From NCBI RefSeq assembly GCF_020831925.1, contig NZ_JAFIFQ010000001.1, positions 124,001 through 188,000 on the forward strand: a DNA stretch of 64,000 nt, written 5' to 3'. A program made the translations under genes and the position numbers. Origin of the DNA: Alkalimonas sp. (GTDB taxonomy: Bacteria; Pseudomonadota; Gammaproteobacteria; Enterobacterales; Alteromonadaceae). The notes below the pieces were generated by a model, which saw nothing but the letters and a program-made list of their open reading frames with translations, did not search any database and was not told the origin of the DNA. Shown one piece after another: positions 7,926-16,553 of the stretch (position 1 is the first letter of the stretch; the number at the start of each line of letters is the position of its first letter).

Positions 7926-9905
7926 ATGTTAGCTTGGCTTTTATCCTTGCCTAGGCCAGTAAAGCGCTTTTTTTCGGTGATCGCCGATATAGTTTTTCTG
8001 ATTTTTGCCATGGCTTCGGCTTACTTCCTCACCCAGAATGGTGTGAGTGGGCATATTCCGGAAATTGCGCTGGCTTTTGCGCTGACCGTTCCGCTGACAT
8101 TACTAACTTTTACTAAGTTGGGCTTGTATCGTGCGGTGATCCGTTACATTGGTCAGCATGCTTTTGGTGCTGTGCTGGCAGGTATTGTTGGCAGTGCTTT
8201 ATTGATCAGTGTGCTGTTTGCCCTGTTTGGGGTGGAAGATAAAGGCAATCTGATCTTTGTTTACGCGCTTTTAGCGATGCTGCTTTGTGCAGGCTCACGT
8301 TTGCTGGCGCGCATGTTTTTGGTTCAAATGAACAATTCGCTGAAAGAGCGGGTACTGATTTATGGTGCCGGCTCTTCAGGCCGTCAGCTGGCGCAAGCTC
8401 TGTTAAACGGTGATCAATACCATCCAATCCTGTTTGTCGATGACGACAGTACTTTGCAAAAATCTACCATTCTCGGCATGCCGGTAGGCAATCCTCACAA
8501 CATTGCACTGTTGATCAAAACGCAGAATATTCAGCGGGTTCTTTTGGCCTTACCATCGGCTAGCAGAGTCCGTCGGCGCGAAGTTTTAGATGCATTAGAG
8601 ACCTTGCCGGTTCCGGTGCAGTCGGTGCCTGGGATGAATGAGCTGGTCAATGGCGATATGCGCATTGATGAGTTGCAGGATGTGAAAATTGAAGATTTGC
8701 TGGGCCGGGATCCAGAGGCACCCAAGCTCAAGTTAATGCACGCCAATATTCAAGGCAAGGTGGTGATGGTGACCGGTGCCGGTGGCTCGATTGGCTCGGA
8801 GTTATGTCGTCAGATCTTGAAAAATGAACCGACCATGTTGGTGTTGTTTGAGCTATCTGAGTATGCTGCATACAGTGTAGAGCAGGAGCTTCGGTTGTTG
8901 GTGGAGCGTGATAAACTCGATGTGGAGTTGCGTACCATTTTGGGAACTGTGCAGGATCAGCAACGAATGCGTTCCGTCATGCAAAGCTTTGGGGTGCAAA
9001 CGGTCTATCATGCTGCGGCATACAAGCATGTGCCTATGGTCGAATTTAATGTAGTGGAAGGGGTGCGCAACAATGTGTTTGGTACCTGGTATGCCGCTGA
9101 AGCGGCCATAGCAGCGAAAGTAGAAACCTTCGTGCTTATTTCTACCGATAAAGCGGTAAGGCCAACCAATGTGATGGGGGCATCCAAACGTATTGCTGAG
9201 CTGGTGCTGCAGGCCATTGCGAAGCGGCAGGATAGCAAGACGCGTTTTAGTATGGTGCGCTTTGGCAATGTGCTGGGGTCGTCGGGTTCGGTGGTGCCCC
9301 TGTTTCGCGAGCAAATTCGGCGCGGTGGGCCTGTGACTGTGACACACAAAGATATTATCCGCTACTTTATGACCATTACTGAAGCCGCTCAATTGGTGAT
9401 CCAGGCTGGTGCTATGGGGAAGGGCGGTGATGTTTTTGTGCTGGATATGGGCGAACCGGTGCGTATTGATGAGCTGGCGCGTCGTATGATTCACTTGATG
9501 GGGTTGGAGGTAAAAGACTTACAGCATCCAGAGGGGGATATTGAAATTCGTTATACGGGTTTGCGGCCAGGAGAAAAGCTGTTTGAAGAGCTTATTATTG
9601 GTCAGAATATCCGCGAAACAGCACATCCTCGCATTATGGCAGGAGACGAGGCCAGCCTGGATTGGCCGGCGGTATTGACGTTGCTTGGCTCACTGGAAGC
9701 CTGTTGCGATGCTTTTGCTGTGCAAGATCTGATTGCTTGTATGAAAGGGGCACCCATAGACTTTAGTTATCAGGACAAACTCTGTGATCTGGTATTAGAG
9801 GCGCAGCAAAACAGTGCTGCGAATCATCAACCTGAAACCGAGCCAAGCCCGGTGTCCAGGCTATTGGTAGATACCGGAGCTGCTGTTAATCAGTTGTCTG
9901 CTTGA
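7926..9905 (+). CDS. CapD/PglF-type membrane UDP-HexNAc 4,6-dehydratase
   Basis: A 659-residue nucleotide-sugar dehydratase/epimerase of the WbpM/PglF/CapD family. The first 140 residues hold four hydrophobic helices, followed by a CoA-binding-like Rossmann domain (VLIYGAGSSGRQLAQALL) and an extended SDR domain with MVTGAGGSIGSE as the NAD motif. The SDR active site reads STDKAVRPTNVMGASKR, the TDK/MxxxK arrangement used by 4,6-dehydratases of this family in place of the usual YxxxK. Expected reaction: UDP-GlcNAc to UDP-4-keto-6-deoxy-HexNAc at the inner membrane. An ATG at 7863 would add 21 unrelated residues and falls within the promoter; ATG 7926 has AAAGGA in front, so I use it. Confidence 0.9.
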   Translation: MLAWLLSLPRPVKRFFSVIADIVFLIFAMASAYFLTQNGVSGHIPEIALAFALTVPLTLLTFTKLGLYRAVIRYIGQHAFGAVLAGIVGSALLISVLFALFGVEDKGNLIFVYALLAMLLCAGSRLLARMFLVQMNNSLKERVLIYGAGSSGRQLAQALLNGDQYHPILFVDDDSTLQKSTILGMPVGNPHNIALLIKTQNIQRVLLALPSASRVRRREVLDALETLPVPVQSVPGMNELVNGDMRIDELQDVKIEDLLGRDPEAPKLKLMHANIQGKVVMVTGAGGSIGSELCRQILKNEPTMLVLFELSEYAAYSVEQELRLLVERDKLDVELRTILGTVQDQQRMRSVMQSFGVQTVYHAAAYKHVPMVEFNVVEGVRNNVFGTWYAAEAAIAAKVETFVLISTDKAVRPTNVMGASKRIAELVLQAIAKRQDSKTRFSMVRFGNVLGSSGSVVPLFREQIRRGGPVTVTHKDIIRYFMTITEAAQLVIQAGAMGKGGDVFVLDMGEPVRIDELARRMIHLMGLEVKDLQHPEGDIEIRYTGLRPGEKLFEELIIGQNIRETAHPRIMAGDEASLDWPAVLTLLGSLEACCDAFAVQDLIACMKGAPIDFSYQDKLCDLVLEAQQNSAANHQPETEPSPVSRLLVDTGAAVNQLSA

Positions 9906-10018
9906 TGCTGCCATTGCTTTAATTTTTTCGTGGTTTTGCCATAAAGCACTTGCTGGGAAAGGTATATTCGGTTAACATCAAGCATTGAGAGTCTGTTTAG
10001 GGAAATAGAGGGATTTCT

Positions 10019-10366
10019 ATGAAAAAGCTTTTAGTTGCAGCCGCGATGGCTGCTCTTGTTTCGGGTACTGCTGTTGCTCAGGAGCAGGCTGGTGGTTCAA
10101 GTGCTGGTGCTTTTGGTAATGTGAATGGCGAGCACATCGTTGCTGGTGCTGTTGGCCTGGCTGTTGCTGCTGCTATTATTTCTAACAGCCGTGGCACCAC
10201 ACTGCCTGATGAAGAAATCATCATTCCACCAGTACTGGGTTGTCAGGGTGATGATCAAATCAATGCTGATGGCTTCTGTGTTGGCAGTACCACTATTGTA
10301 ACTGGTACTGGAACTAATACGTTCACGCAGCTGGTCACCTTTACTTACGCTCCTAGCGCTCAGTAA
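10019..10366 (+). CDS. yjbE: YjbE/GfcA-like small exported protein
   Basis: A 115-residue protein with a clear signal peptide (MKKLLVAAAMAALVSGTAVA, cleavage after AVAQ). The mature part has a glycine/alanine stretch (residues 25-60) and a Thr-rich tail (STTIVTGTGTNTFTQ). A small Thr-rich exported protein as first gene before yjbF-yjbG-yjbH matches E. coli yjbE/gfcA, whose exact task in polysaccharide secretion is unknown. The two cysteines (LGCQGD and FCVGS) could form a disulfide. AGAGGGA lies 5 bases before ATG 10019. A strong terminator follows it and separates it from yjbF. The call rests on position and composition more than on sequence motifs. Confidence 0.7.
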   Translation: MKKLLVAAAMAALVSGTAVAQEQAGGSSAGAFGNVNGEHIVAGAVGLAVAAAIISNSRGTTLPDEEIIIPPVLGCQGDDQINADGFCVGSTTIVTGTGTNTFTQLVTFTYAPSAQ

Positions 10367-10386
10367 TTGTATCGTTTTTGATAAAG
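10107..10386 (+). terminator. Intrinsic terminator between yjbE and yjbF
   Basis: The hairpin is GCCGCC at 10386-10391, loop TGAT, and GGCGGC at 10396-10401, followed by six T at 10402-10407 (the intended span is 10386-10407). It starts 19 bases after the yjbE stop, so most transcripts from the yjbE promoter should end here and yjbFGH would depend on read-through. Confidence 0.8.
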
Positions 10387-10431
10387 CCGCCTGATGGCGG
10401 CTTTTTTGTGCAAGAAACTACCGAGAATGCC

Positions 10432-11133
10432 ATGAATTACTGTTCCCGTTTTATTGCAATGATTATTCTGGCCTGTTCACTGATTGCCTGCAGTTCTACC
10501 CAATATGCCTTACTGGATACCGTTCGACTTGGTTTCTCATCAGCGGACGATGTGACCCTAACGCTGGATGAGGTTGCTGCCTCAGAGTTTGACCTGATTT
10601 ATATCCAGCCAGATAACGCGCCCAGGGCCAGTATGGTGCTGGCTAAGCTCGAGCACGGCCAACATAAATGGCTGTCCGCTGATCATGTGATGTTGGTGAT
10701 GGAGCACGGACGTATTGTTCGCACGCTCGGCCTAAACAATGATTTAACCTATGTGAGTAATACGGCAGCCGACCCACTTCGCGAAAAAGTCGTGCAGGAT
10801 GCTGATGCAAAATGGCAACGTCTGACCGATTGGCAGTATCGTCAGCAAAGTGGTTATCAACTAAGCTCGGTTTTCAGCCAGCAGCAGGCAGATATCACGG
10901 TGTTTGAGCAGCGATTCAGCACCCGGTTGATACGCGAGCAGGTTACTGTCGCGCAGACAAATACAACTTTCGAGAACCTATTCTGGTTTGATGAGTCTAC
11001 AGGGGTGCTGCTGCAAAGCAGGCAGCAACTGGCGCCGCATAGTCCGGTATTTCATATTACGTACATCAGCCAGGCGGCTCGTCTGATCACGGCAAATACC
11101 GCCTCAGTCAAGGATTCGATGGGCACCTTATGA
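10432..11133 (+). CDS. yjbF: YjbF/GfcB-like outer-membrane lipoprotein
   Basis: A 233-residue lipoprotein: its N-terminus is a type II signal with lipobox LIAC, Cys20 being the lipidated residue and followed by SS, which suggests outer-membrane sorting by LolCDE. The rest contains no catalytic motif I recognise; WLSADHVMLVMEHGRIVRTLGL is compatible with the YjbF/GfcB family. YjbF-type proteins are secreted-polysaccharide accessory lipoproteins of unknown mechanism. A longer frame starting at ATG 10378 would read through the terminator hairpin and spoil the signal peptide, so I use ATG 10432. It overlaps yjbG by 4 bases (ATGA). Confidence 0.8.
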   Translation: MNYCSRFIAMIILACSLIACSSTQYALLDTVRLGFSSADDVTLTLDEVAASEFDLIYIQPDNAPRASMVLAKLEHGQHKWLSADHVMLVMEHGRIVRTLGLNNDLTYVSNTAADPLREKVVQDADAKWQRLTDWQYRQQSGYQLSSVFSQQQADITVFEQRFSTRLIREQVTVAQTNTTFENLFWFDESTGVLLQSRQQLAPHSPVFHITYISQAARLITANTASVKDSMGTL

Positions 11134-11891
11134 TGATTTCTGTTCGCACAGTTTTGCTCGCCGCCATAGTTATGCTCAGTTTCCGCTTAGCGGCCGCTGA
11201 GCCGGTCGTGGTGGTTCAGATTAAAGCTGACTCAGAGCTTTGGCACGCCTATGCTGAGCCGCCACGTCTAAGTCAGCTACTGACGTTAGTGCCCCAGCCT
11301 GAGCAGCTGTACTGGCCAGCCGCAGCCTTGTATCGACAGTCTTCACAGATACAGCAGCAACAACAGGAGCTGCTTACCCGCTTACAACGACTAGAACAGC
11401 ACTGGCAGTTACGCAATCATACTCAAAATGTTTTGGTGTTGCAGTCACTTCGCCAACAAGTGAACAATTGGCAGCTTGCGGAGCGCCAGGTTGTGTCTAT
11501 CGACTATGATCTGGCTCGTATCCATAAGGCCGCCAATCCTAGACTGGATCCAGGCCACTATATCCTCAGATTGGCTCCACGGCCTGATGAGGTGCTGTTT
11601 GTCGGTGCTATCGCGGAAGAGCGTGCCTTACCACATCAAAATGCTGCTTCGGTTCATGCTTATCTGTCGGGGTTGCCTGCATTGCAGCAGGCAGATCCAA
11701 GTTGGCTTTATGTGGTTCAGGCCAATGGGCATATTGCGCAAGTTGGGCGTGGTTACTGGAATCGACAGCATCAGGAGCTTCAGCCTGGCAGTCAGGTCTT
11801 TCTACCATTGCATCCTCGTATCTTGCCTAAAGAATTTCGCAGCCTGAATCAGGAACTTGTTCAGTTAGTCGCGCACAGGATTTTGCCATGA
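11130..11891 (+). CDS. yjbG: YjbG/GfcC-like periplasmic polysaccharide protein
   Basis: A 253-residue protein with a signal peptide (residues 1-23, ending RLAAA). By order (after yjbF, before yjbH) and size it is the GfcC/YjbG protein, which in E. coli has beta-grasp domains related to the periplasmic part of the Wza export channel. A Gln-rich helical stretch (QSSQIQQQQQELLTRL, residues about 70-90) interrupts the fold, as GfcC also has a helical insert. DPSWLYVVQANGHIAQVG is near the C-terminus. It overlaps both neighbours by 4 bases. The role is inferred from family and context. Confidence 0.78.
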   Translation: MMISVRTVLLAAIVMLSFRLAAAEPVVVVQIKADSELWHAYAEPPRLSQLLTLVPQPEQLYWPAAALYRQSSQIQQQQQELLTRLQRLEQHWQLRNHTQNVLVLQSLRQQVNNWQLAERQVVSIDYDLARIHKAANPRLDPGHYILRLAPRPDEVLFVGAIAEERALPHQNAASVHAYLSGLPALQQADPSWLYVVQANGHIAQVGRGYWNRQHQELQPGSQVFLPLHPRILPKEFRSLNQELVQLVAHRILP

Positions 11892-14014
11892 GTTTAGTTG
11901 TCAAAAAGCAGCGCCCCTTCTTTCGTTTGTCATTGATTACTTTGGCGCTTGGTATCACGGCTCCGCCCAGCTTTGCCTTGCAGGGCTTCCCAACCAAGGC
12001 CGAGCCGCTGCATTACAGCCAGGGCAGTCATGGCGGGGTTGGCTTAATTCAGGTACCAACAGCCCGTATGGCAGAGGAAGGTCGTTTGGTACTGGGGTAC
12101 AGCGATAATGAAGAATACCGATTCTGGACCGCTAGCCTGACATTGTTTCCCTGGATGGAGACGACTATTCGTTACGCTGATATTCGCAACCGCTTGTACA
12201 GCCCTTTTCCTGGTTTTAGTGGCGATCAGACCTACAAAGACAAAGGCATAGATGCAAAGTTTCGCTTGTTGCAAGAGTCTTATTGGTTGCCGGAGCTGTC
12301 GATAGGTTTTCGCGATTTTGGCGGTACAGGTACTTTTGAGAGCGAATTTATTGCTGCCAGTAAGCGGGTAGGCCCCTTGGATCTTCACTTGGGAATGGGC
12401 TGGGGCTATTTAGGTGCTGCTGGCAATACTCGTAATCCTTTTTGTGATCTGCGCGACTCATTTTGCCAGCGACCCACTGGTTTTTCTGGTCAGGGTGGCA
12501 AGATTGATTACCAGCAGTTTTTTAAAGGCCCAGCTTCGCTGTTTGGTGGTGTGGAATACCAAACCCCTTGGCAACCACTCCGTTTAAAGCTGGAATACGA
12601 AGGCAATGATTACAGCCGCGATAGAGCCGGCATTGAGATAGTGCAGCGCAGCCGCTGGAATGCTGGTGCCACCTATCAGTGGGGCAACTTTGACTTGAGT
12701 GCCAGTTATCAGCGCGGCAATACCTTTGCTTTTGGTGTGCATTACACCTTTGATTTGCACTCAATCAGCCAAATTAAACTGGACCCACCCCCTCGTGAAG
12801 TGCCAGAGCATTTGACTCTGACATCCGAACAGATCGCCCGTCAGCAATTGGCAAGCATGTTGCGCACTGAAGCAGGTTTTGTGCTTCGTAGTATTGAATT
12901 AACGGATGACGAAGTGGTGGTGATAGGCAATCAGCTTGCTTACCGTAATCAGGATGTGGCCATTGAGCGGATCGGTCGGGTGTTGGCTACAGAGCTGCCT
13001 CGTTCGGTCAAACAGTATCGGATTGTTGATTTGGAAGGCAACCGGCCGATGGTTGAGACCGTCATCGATGCCAGTGATTTTATTGCTGCTGTGACCTATC
13101 AATCGTTGCAATCCGATGTAACTTCAAGCTATCGGCGTATTGAACCAGAGTCGGTGACTAGCTGGTTAGAGCGTTCACAATTCCGTGGTCATTATTACGG
13201 TGCTGAGGCTTTCTGGATCCAGAGCTTTGGAAGTCCTGAAACCTTTTTCATGTACCAGACGGGTTTATTGGCTACGGCTGGTTATCAGTTTGGTTCAGGC
13301 CTCGCATTAAATAGCACAGCTAAACTAACCGTGTTTGAGAACTTCGATAAATTTAATTTTACCGTCGATAGTCAGGATACGCCTTTGCCCAGAGTACGTA
13401 CTTATGTGCGTGAGTATGTAACCCGCAATAAGCTGACCATGGAAAATCTCTATGCGAGCTGGCAAGGCAATCCAGCAGAGAACTGGTATGTTCAGAGCTA
13501 TGCTGGTTATCTTGAGTCGATGTTTGGTGGGGTAGGCGCCGAAGTCCTGTACCGACCGATAGACAGTAATGTGGCGGTTGGTTTTGATATCAACTGGGTA
13601 AGGCAGCGGTCTTTTGAGAATGACTTTGATTTTATGGGTTACCATGTGGTGACTGGACATGCCAATATTTACTGGCAGCCTGAGCTGCTGGATGATGTGT
13701 TGCTTACGTTTAATATTGGTCGTTTTCTGGCAGGAGACGATGGTGTGAAAATTGATTTTGCCAAGCGCTTTCACAGTGGCGTCGTGGTGGGGGCTCATGC
13801 GGCTTTTACCAATGTCTCATCAAAGGATTATGGCGAAGGCAGTTTTACCAAAGGTTTCTACATCTCGATCCCGTTTGATCTCTTTACTTTACGCTCTGCC
13901 CGCGGAAAAGGCATGATTCCATGGGTGCCAATTGCGCGTGATGGTGGCCAGCCGTTAATCCGTCCGGTGAATCTTATTGACACTACTGAGCGCCGCTCGC
14001 GTTTTGGTGGGTAG
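11888..14014 (+). CDS. yjbH: YjbH/GfcD-like outer-membrane beta-barrel protein
   Basis: A 708-residue protein with a signal peptide ending at SFALQG. It shows the YjbH opening: GVGLIQVPTARMAEEGRLVLGYSDNEEYRFW (here split as GVGLIQVPTARMAEEG and LVLGYSDNEEYRF), alternating-residue strands with frequent aromatic ends, and a terminal strand-like segment. YjbH/GfcD is thought to be an outer-membrane protein of the group 4 capsule or Yjb exopolysaccharide secretion system. Length fits the family (about 700). It is the last gene of the yjb operon; its stop is 26 bases from the end of the convergent pyruvyl-transferase-family gene, and I see no strong terminator between them. Confidence 0.87.
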   Translation: MSLVVKKQRPFFRLSLITLALGITAPPSFALQGFPTKAEPLHYSQGSHGGVGLIQVPTARMAEEGRLVLGYSDNEEYRFWTASLTLFPWMETTIRYADIRNRLYSPFPGFSGDQTYKDKGIDAKFRLLQESYWLPELSIGFRDFGGTGTFESEFIAASKRVGPLDLHLGMGWGYLGAAGNTRNPFCDLRDSFCQRPTGFSGQGGKIDYQQFFKGPASLFGGVEYQTPWQPLRLKLEYEGNDYSRDRAGIEIVQRSRWNAGATYQWGNFDLSASYQRGNTFAFGVHYTFDLHSISQIKLDPPPREVPEHLTLTSEQIARQQLASMLRTEAGFVLRSIELTDDEVVVIGNQLAYRNQDVAIERIGRVLATELPRSVKQYRIVDLEGNRPMVETVIDASDFIAAVTYQSLQSDVTSSYRRIEPESVTSWLERSQFRGHYYGAEAFWIQSFGSPETFFMYQTGLLATAGYQFGSGLALNSTAKLTVFENFDKFNFTVDSQDTPLPRVRTYVREYVTRNKLTMENLYASWQGNPAENWYVQSYAGYLESMFGGVGAEVLYRPIDSNVAVGFDINWVRQRSFENDFDFMGYHVVTGHANIYWQPELLDDVLLTFNIGRFLAGDDGVKIDFAKRFHSGVVVGAHAAFTNVSSKDYGEGSFTKGFYISIPFDLFTLRSARGKGMIPWVPIARDGGQPLIRPVNLIDTTERRSRFGG

Positions 14015-14040
14015 AGCGTTGCAATTGAGACAGCTGCCGG

Positions 14041-15201
14041 TCAGCCGACAGGTAGCTGCTGATAGATACGTTGCCACATTTGTTGGTTTTGTTGCTGCAG
14101 AGCTTCTTTCGCTGCAGTGAGTTGTGCGGTTATGGCTTCCTGATTGGCCAACAGCTGCCTCAGGCTATGTTCCAGGCTAGTTGGGGTCAGTGTTTCAATG
14201 CAGTAGTCTGCCATGCCAAAGTCCTGCATCATTTGGCGATATTTATGGCTCCAGCTGGTGGCGATGCAGGGTACACCCTGGCTCAATGCATTGATAGCGC
14301 CGTGAAAACGTGAGCTTACCACCAGACTGGCCCCCCCAATATAGGCCTTCACAGCCAGCGGATCCTCGATTTCGATCACTTCAGCATACTGAGCTCTGGC
14401 CTGGATATGTTGGCATAGTTCGGCATCCTCTTTACCCTCGTGATTAACCAGTTTGACCTGATAACCGGCCTGGTGTAGTTGGTCGGCTGCCAGCACAAAC
14501 GCAGCCAGATAGTCGTCTTTTAATTGCTCGGCATTGGCATGGTGGTAAGGAGAGATGACTTTATTGTTAGGGATCAACGCTGCATAAGGCATTGCGGGTC
14601 GCGCTAAAGGCTCAGGACTTAAACCAATGGTAAAATCGGGCGATTGAATCACATGCGCTGGCAATGGTGACACACAGGACTCCAGATGCTGTTTCGATAC
14701 GGCATCGCGCACAAAAATAAGGCGGGCATGCTGAATAATCTGCCGCATAGCAGCTTTACTGGCCGGGCTTTCAAAAGGGCCAAAGGCTTGTGGCATAAAA
14801 ATAAAGGGTTTGCCTGCTTTGGCAAAGCGCTCTACTTCACGGGCGGTATTTTGCAAAAACTGCAGTGGCCACTGATCGCCGTAGGCAAAGCCGCTGGCTT
14901 CCAAAACAGCATCGACCTGACGCTCTGTCACCATGCCATAGCGGTTAAACAAACGAATCAATGGCTTTGGCAAGCGGCTGATCCAGTCGGTCAGGTCGAT
15001 AGATTTTCGCCGAAAAGATAACTTCTGCCAGGCCCCAAGCCTGGCCCGCTCTGGGTAAGGCAGGTTAGGACCTGGCGAGAGCACCAGTTCGCAGTTTTCC
15101 ACTGGCTTTAAACCTTGCAGGCAGCTCAGCAGCATCAGGTAAGCACCTTTATTACGAAACTGTACCCCTTTGATTTCAATACGATAAGGTTTATGACTCA
15201 T
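14041..15201 (-). CDS. Polysaccharide pyruvyl transferase family protein
   Basis: A 386-residue protein of the CsaB/WcaK/AmsJ superfamily. Seen motifs: the N-terminal GVQFRNKGAYLMLLS, which corresponds to the family's GxxNxGD-like loop, then ASGFAYGDQW, FIFMPQAFGPF, FVRDAVSKQHL and the C-terminal SSRFHGAINALSQGVPCIA, the strongest family signature. Members transfer pyruvate ketals from phosphoenolpyruvate or act as GT-B-like transferases on surface glycans; which applies here is not readable. Its start overlaps the flippase stop by 4 bases, so the two are translated together. Confidence 0.85.
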   Translation of the reverse strand: MSHKPYRIEIKGVQFRNKGAYLMLLSCLQGLKPVENCELVLSPGPNLPYPERARLGAWQKLSFRRKSIDLTDWISRLPKPLIRLFNRYGMVTERQVDAVLEASGFAYGDQWPLQFLQNTAREVERFAKAGKPFIFMPQAFGPFESPASKAAMRQIIQHARLIFVRDAVSKQHLESCVSPLPAHVIQSPDFTIGLSPEPLARPAMPYAALIPNNKVISPYHHANAEQLKDDYLAAFVLAADQLHQAGYQVKLVNHEGKEDAELCQHIQARAQYAEVIEIEDPLAVKAYIGGASLVVSSRFHGAINALSQGVPCIATSWSHKYRQMMQDFGMADYCIETLTPTSLEHSLRQLLANQEAITAQLTAAKEALQQQNQQMWQRIYQQLPVG

Positions 15202-16532
15202 TTGGATTCCTTAGGCGCTGATTCAACCTTTAGGCGCAGTAGCTGCCAAAGTTGATTGCGCGTGGTGGCGGAAAAAAATAAAAAGAAAACGGAGGCATAA
15301 GCATAGGCAATCAGTGTAGCCCATGCCGCTCCCTGTATACCCATAATGGGGATAAGCCACCAGTTTAAACCGATATTTAGCAGCGCTGCGATGCCGTGGC
15401 TCAGCAAAGATAAGGGTTCTTGCTCAGTGATCACCAAATGCTGGCTAATCAAGTAACGGACAAAGATAAAGCAACCGGCCCAGATATGAATTTGCAGCAC
15501 AGCAATGGCGGGTGCAAAGTCCTTGCCAAACAGCATGGGCACCAGCCAGCTGGCGGTCAGCGTCATAATCACCGCTATCACCAGCGCAGTGGTTAGGAAA
15601 AGACCGGCAAAACGCCGCAACCTTGCCAGATACCGTGGCCAGCTGTGCTGGTAGGCTTTGAGCATATCTGGATAATAGCGCGCCGCCAGGGTGGCAGGAA
15701 AGACGTACCAGAGTTCCGACAGGCGACTGGCCGCCGCATAGAGGCCAGCTTGCTCAGCGCCTGCCATAGCACCCAGCATCACCAGATCAATTTTCAGGTA
15801 AATCACCGAGACAATGCCAGAAAGCCAGAGCCAGCTTGAGCGTTTTAGCAACGCCTTCGCGTGCTCAAGCCGGATAAAACGCCAGGAAAAGCCTGGCCAG
15901 AGGTGGTCACTGCCAGCCCAGGGCTGTTGTTTGCGTCGATAAAGCCAATACTGGCTGAGACCTACCAATAAAAATTCCAAAGCTGTAAGCCAAAGTAAAC
16001 TGGCGATGCCATAGCCGCTCAGTAATAACCATAACTTGGCTGCAAAGCTCAAACAGGTAATGACGATTTTAACCAACGCCAGGCTACGGAAAGTACCCTG
16101 ATAATGCAGGTAAAACTCGAACAGCAATAAGCCAAAAAAGCTTTGCAGTACAAACAGCATCGGCACAGCAATGCCAGTATGGCCTGACATTAAATCCGGG
16201 TAAAACCACCAGAACAGGCTGATGGCCATGGTGGCAGCCAGCAAGGCGGTGCCCAGCCGTAAAGCAACCGCTGTATAAAGTAAGGACATGGCGGCTTCGC
16301 TGGTCGGCTGTTGTTGCATCCGGCGTACTACGATATTGTTCAGTCCCATGCTACCAATCGGCACCAGGAAGGCACTCCAGGCCATGACAATGGCAAAAAC
16401 TCCGAGCTCTGCAGCACCCAACATGCGAGCCAGCAAAATAGTGAGCACAGCACCTGCGGCAAGCTTGACCATCTTATCGGCCAGCATCACCACAGCGCGT
16501 GCTTTAAGGAGTTTTGTGAGTTTGGTTAGCAC
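15198..16532 (-). CDS. Wzx-type oligosaccharide flippase
   Basis: A 444-residue integral membrane protein with about 12-14 hydrophobic segments spread over its whole length and charged loops, the pattern of the MOP/PST family (Wzx). The N-terminus KLAAGAVLTILLARMLGAAELGVFAIVMAW is family-like (read as AVLTILLARMLGAAELGVF). It would flip an undecaprenyl-diphosphate-linked repeat unit across the inner membrane, which fits the PglC-like initiating enzyme at 5996. The start is GTG 16532, with AGGAT about 12 bases upstream. It follows rbgA by only 21 bases and could be co-transcribed with it. Confidence 0.85.
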   Translation of the reverse strand: MLTKLTKLLKARAVVMLADKMVKLAAGAVLTILLARMLGAAELGVFAIVMAWSAFLVPIGSMGLNNIVVRRMQQQPTSEAAMSLLYTAVALRLGTALLAATMAISLFWWFYPDLMSGHTGIAVPMLFVLQSFFGLLLFEFYLHYQGTFRSLALVKIVITCLSFAAKLWLLLSGYGIASLLWLTALEFLLVGLSQYWLYRRKQQPWAGSDHLWPGFSWRFIRLEHAKALLKRSSWLWLSGIVSVIYLKIDLVMLGAMAGAEQAGLYAAASRLSELWYVFPATLAARYYPDMLKAYQHSWPRYLARLRRFAGLFLTTALVIAVIMTLTASWLVPMLFGKDFAPAIAVLQIHIWAGCFIFVRYLISQHLVITEQEPLSLLSHGIAALLNIGLNWWLIPIMGIQGAAWATLIAYAYASVFFLFFSATTRNQLWQLLRLKVESAPKESK

Positions 16533-16553
16533 GGGTGCATCATCCTTGGATTA

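Noticed and set aside
10378-10431. Longer start for YjbF
   Set aside because: It would read through the terminator hairpin and remove the lipoprotein signal from the N-terminus.
14015-14060. Weak inverted repeat at the yjbH / pyruvyl-transferase-family convergence (CAGCTGCC...GGTAGCTG)
   Set aside because: Contains a mismatch, lies partly in coding sequence and has no T run; not enough for a terminator call.
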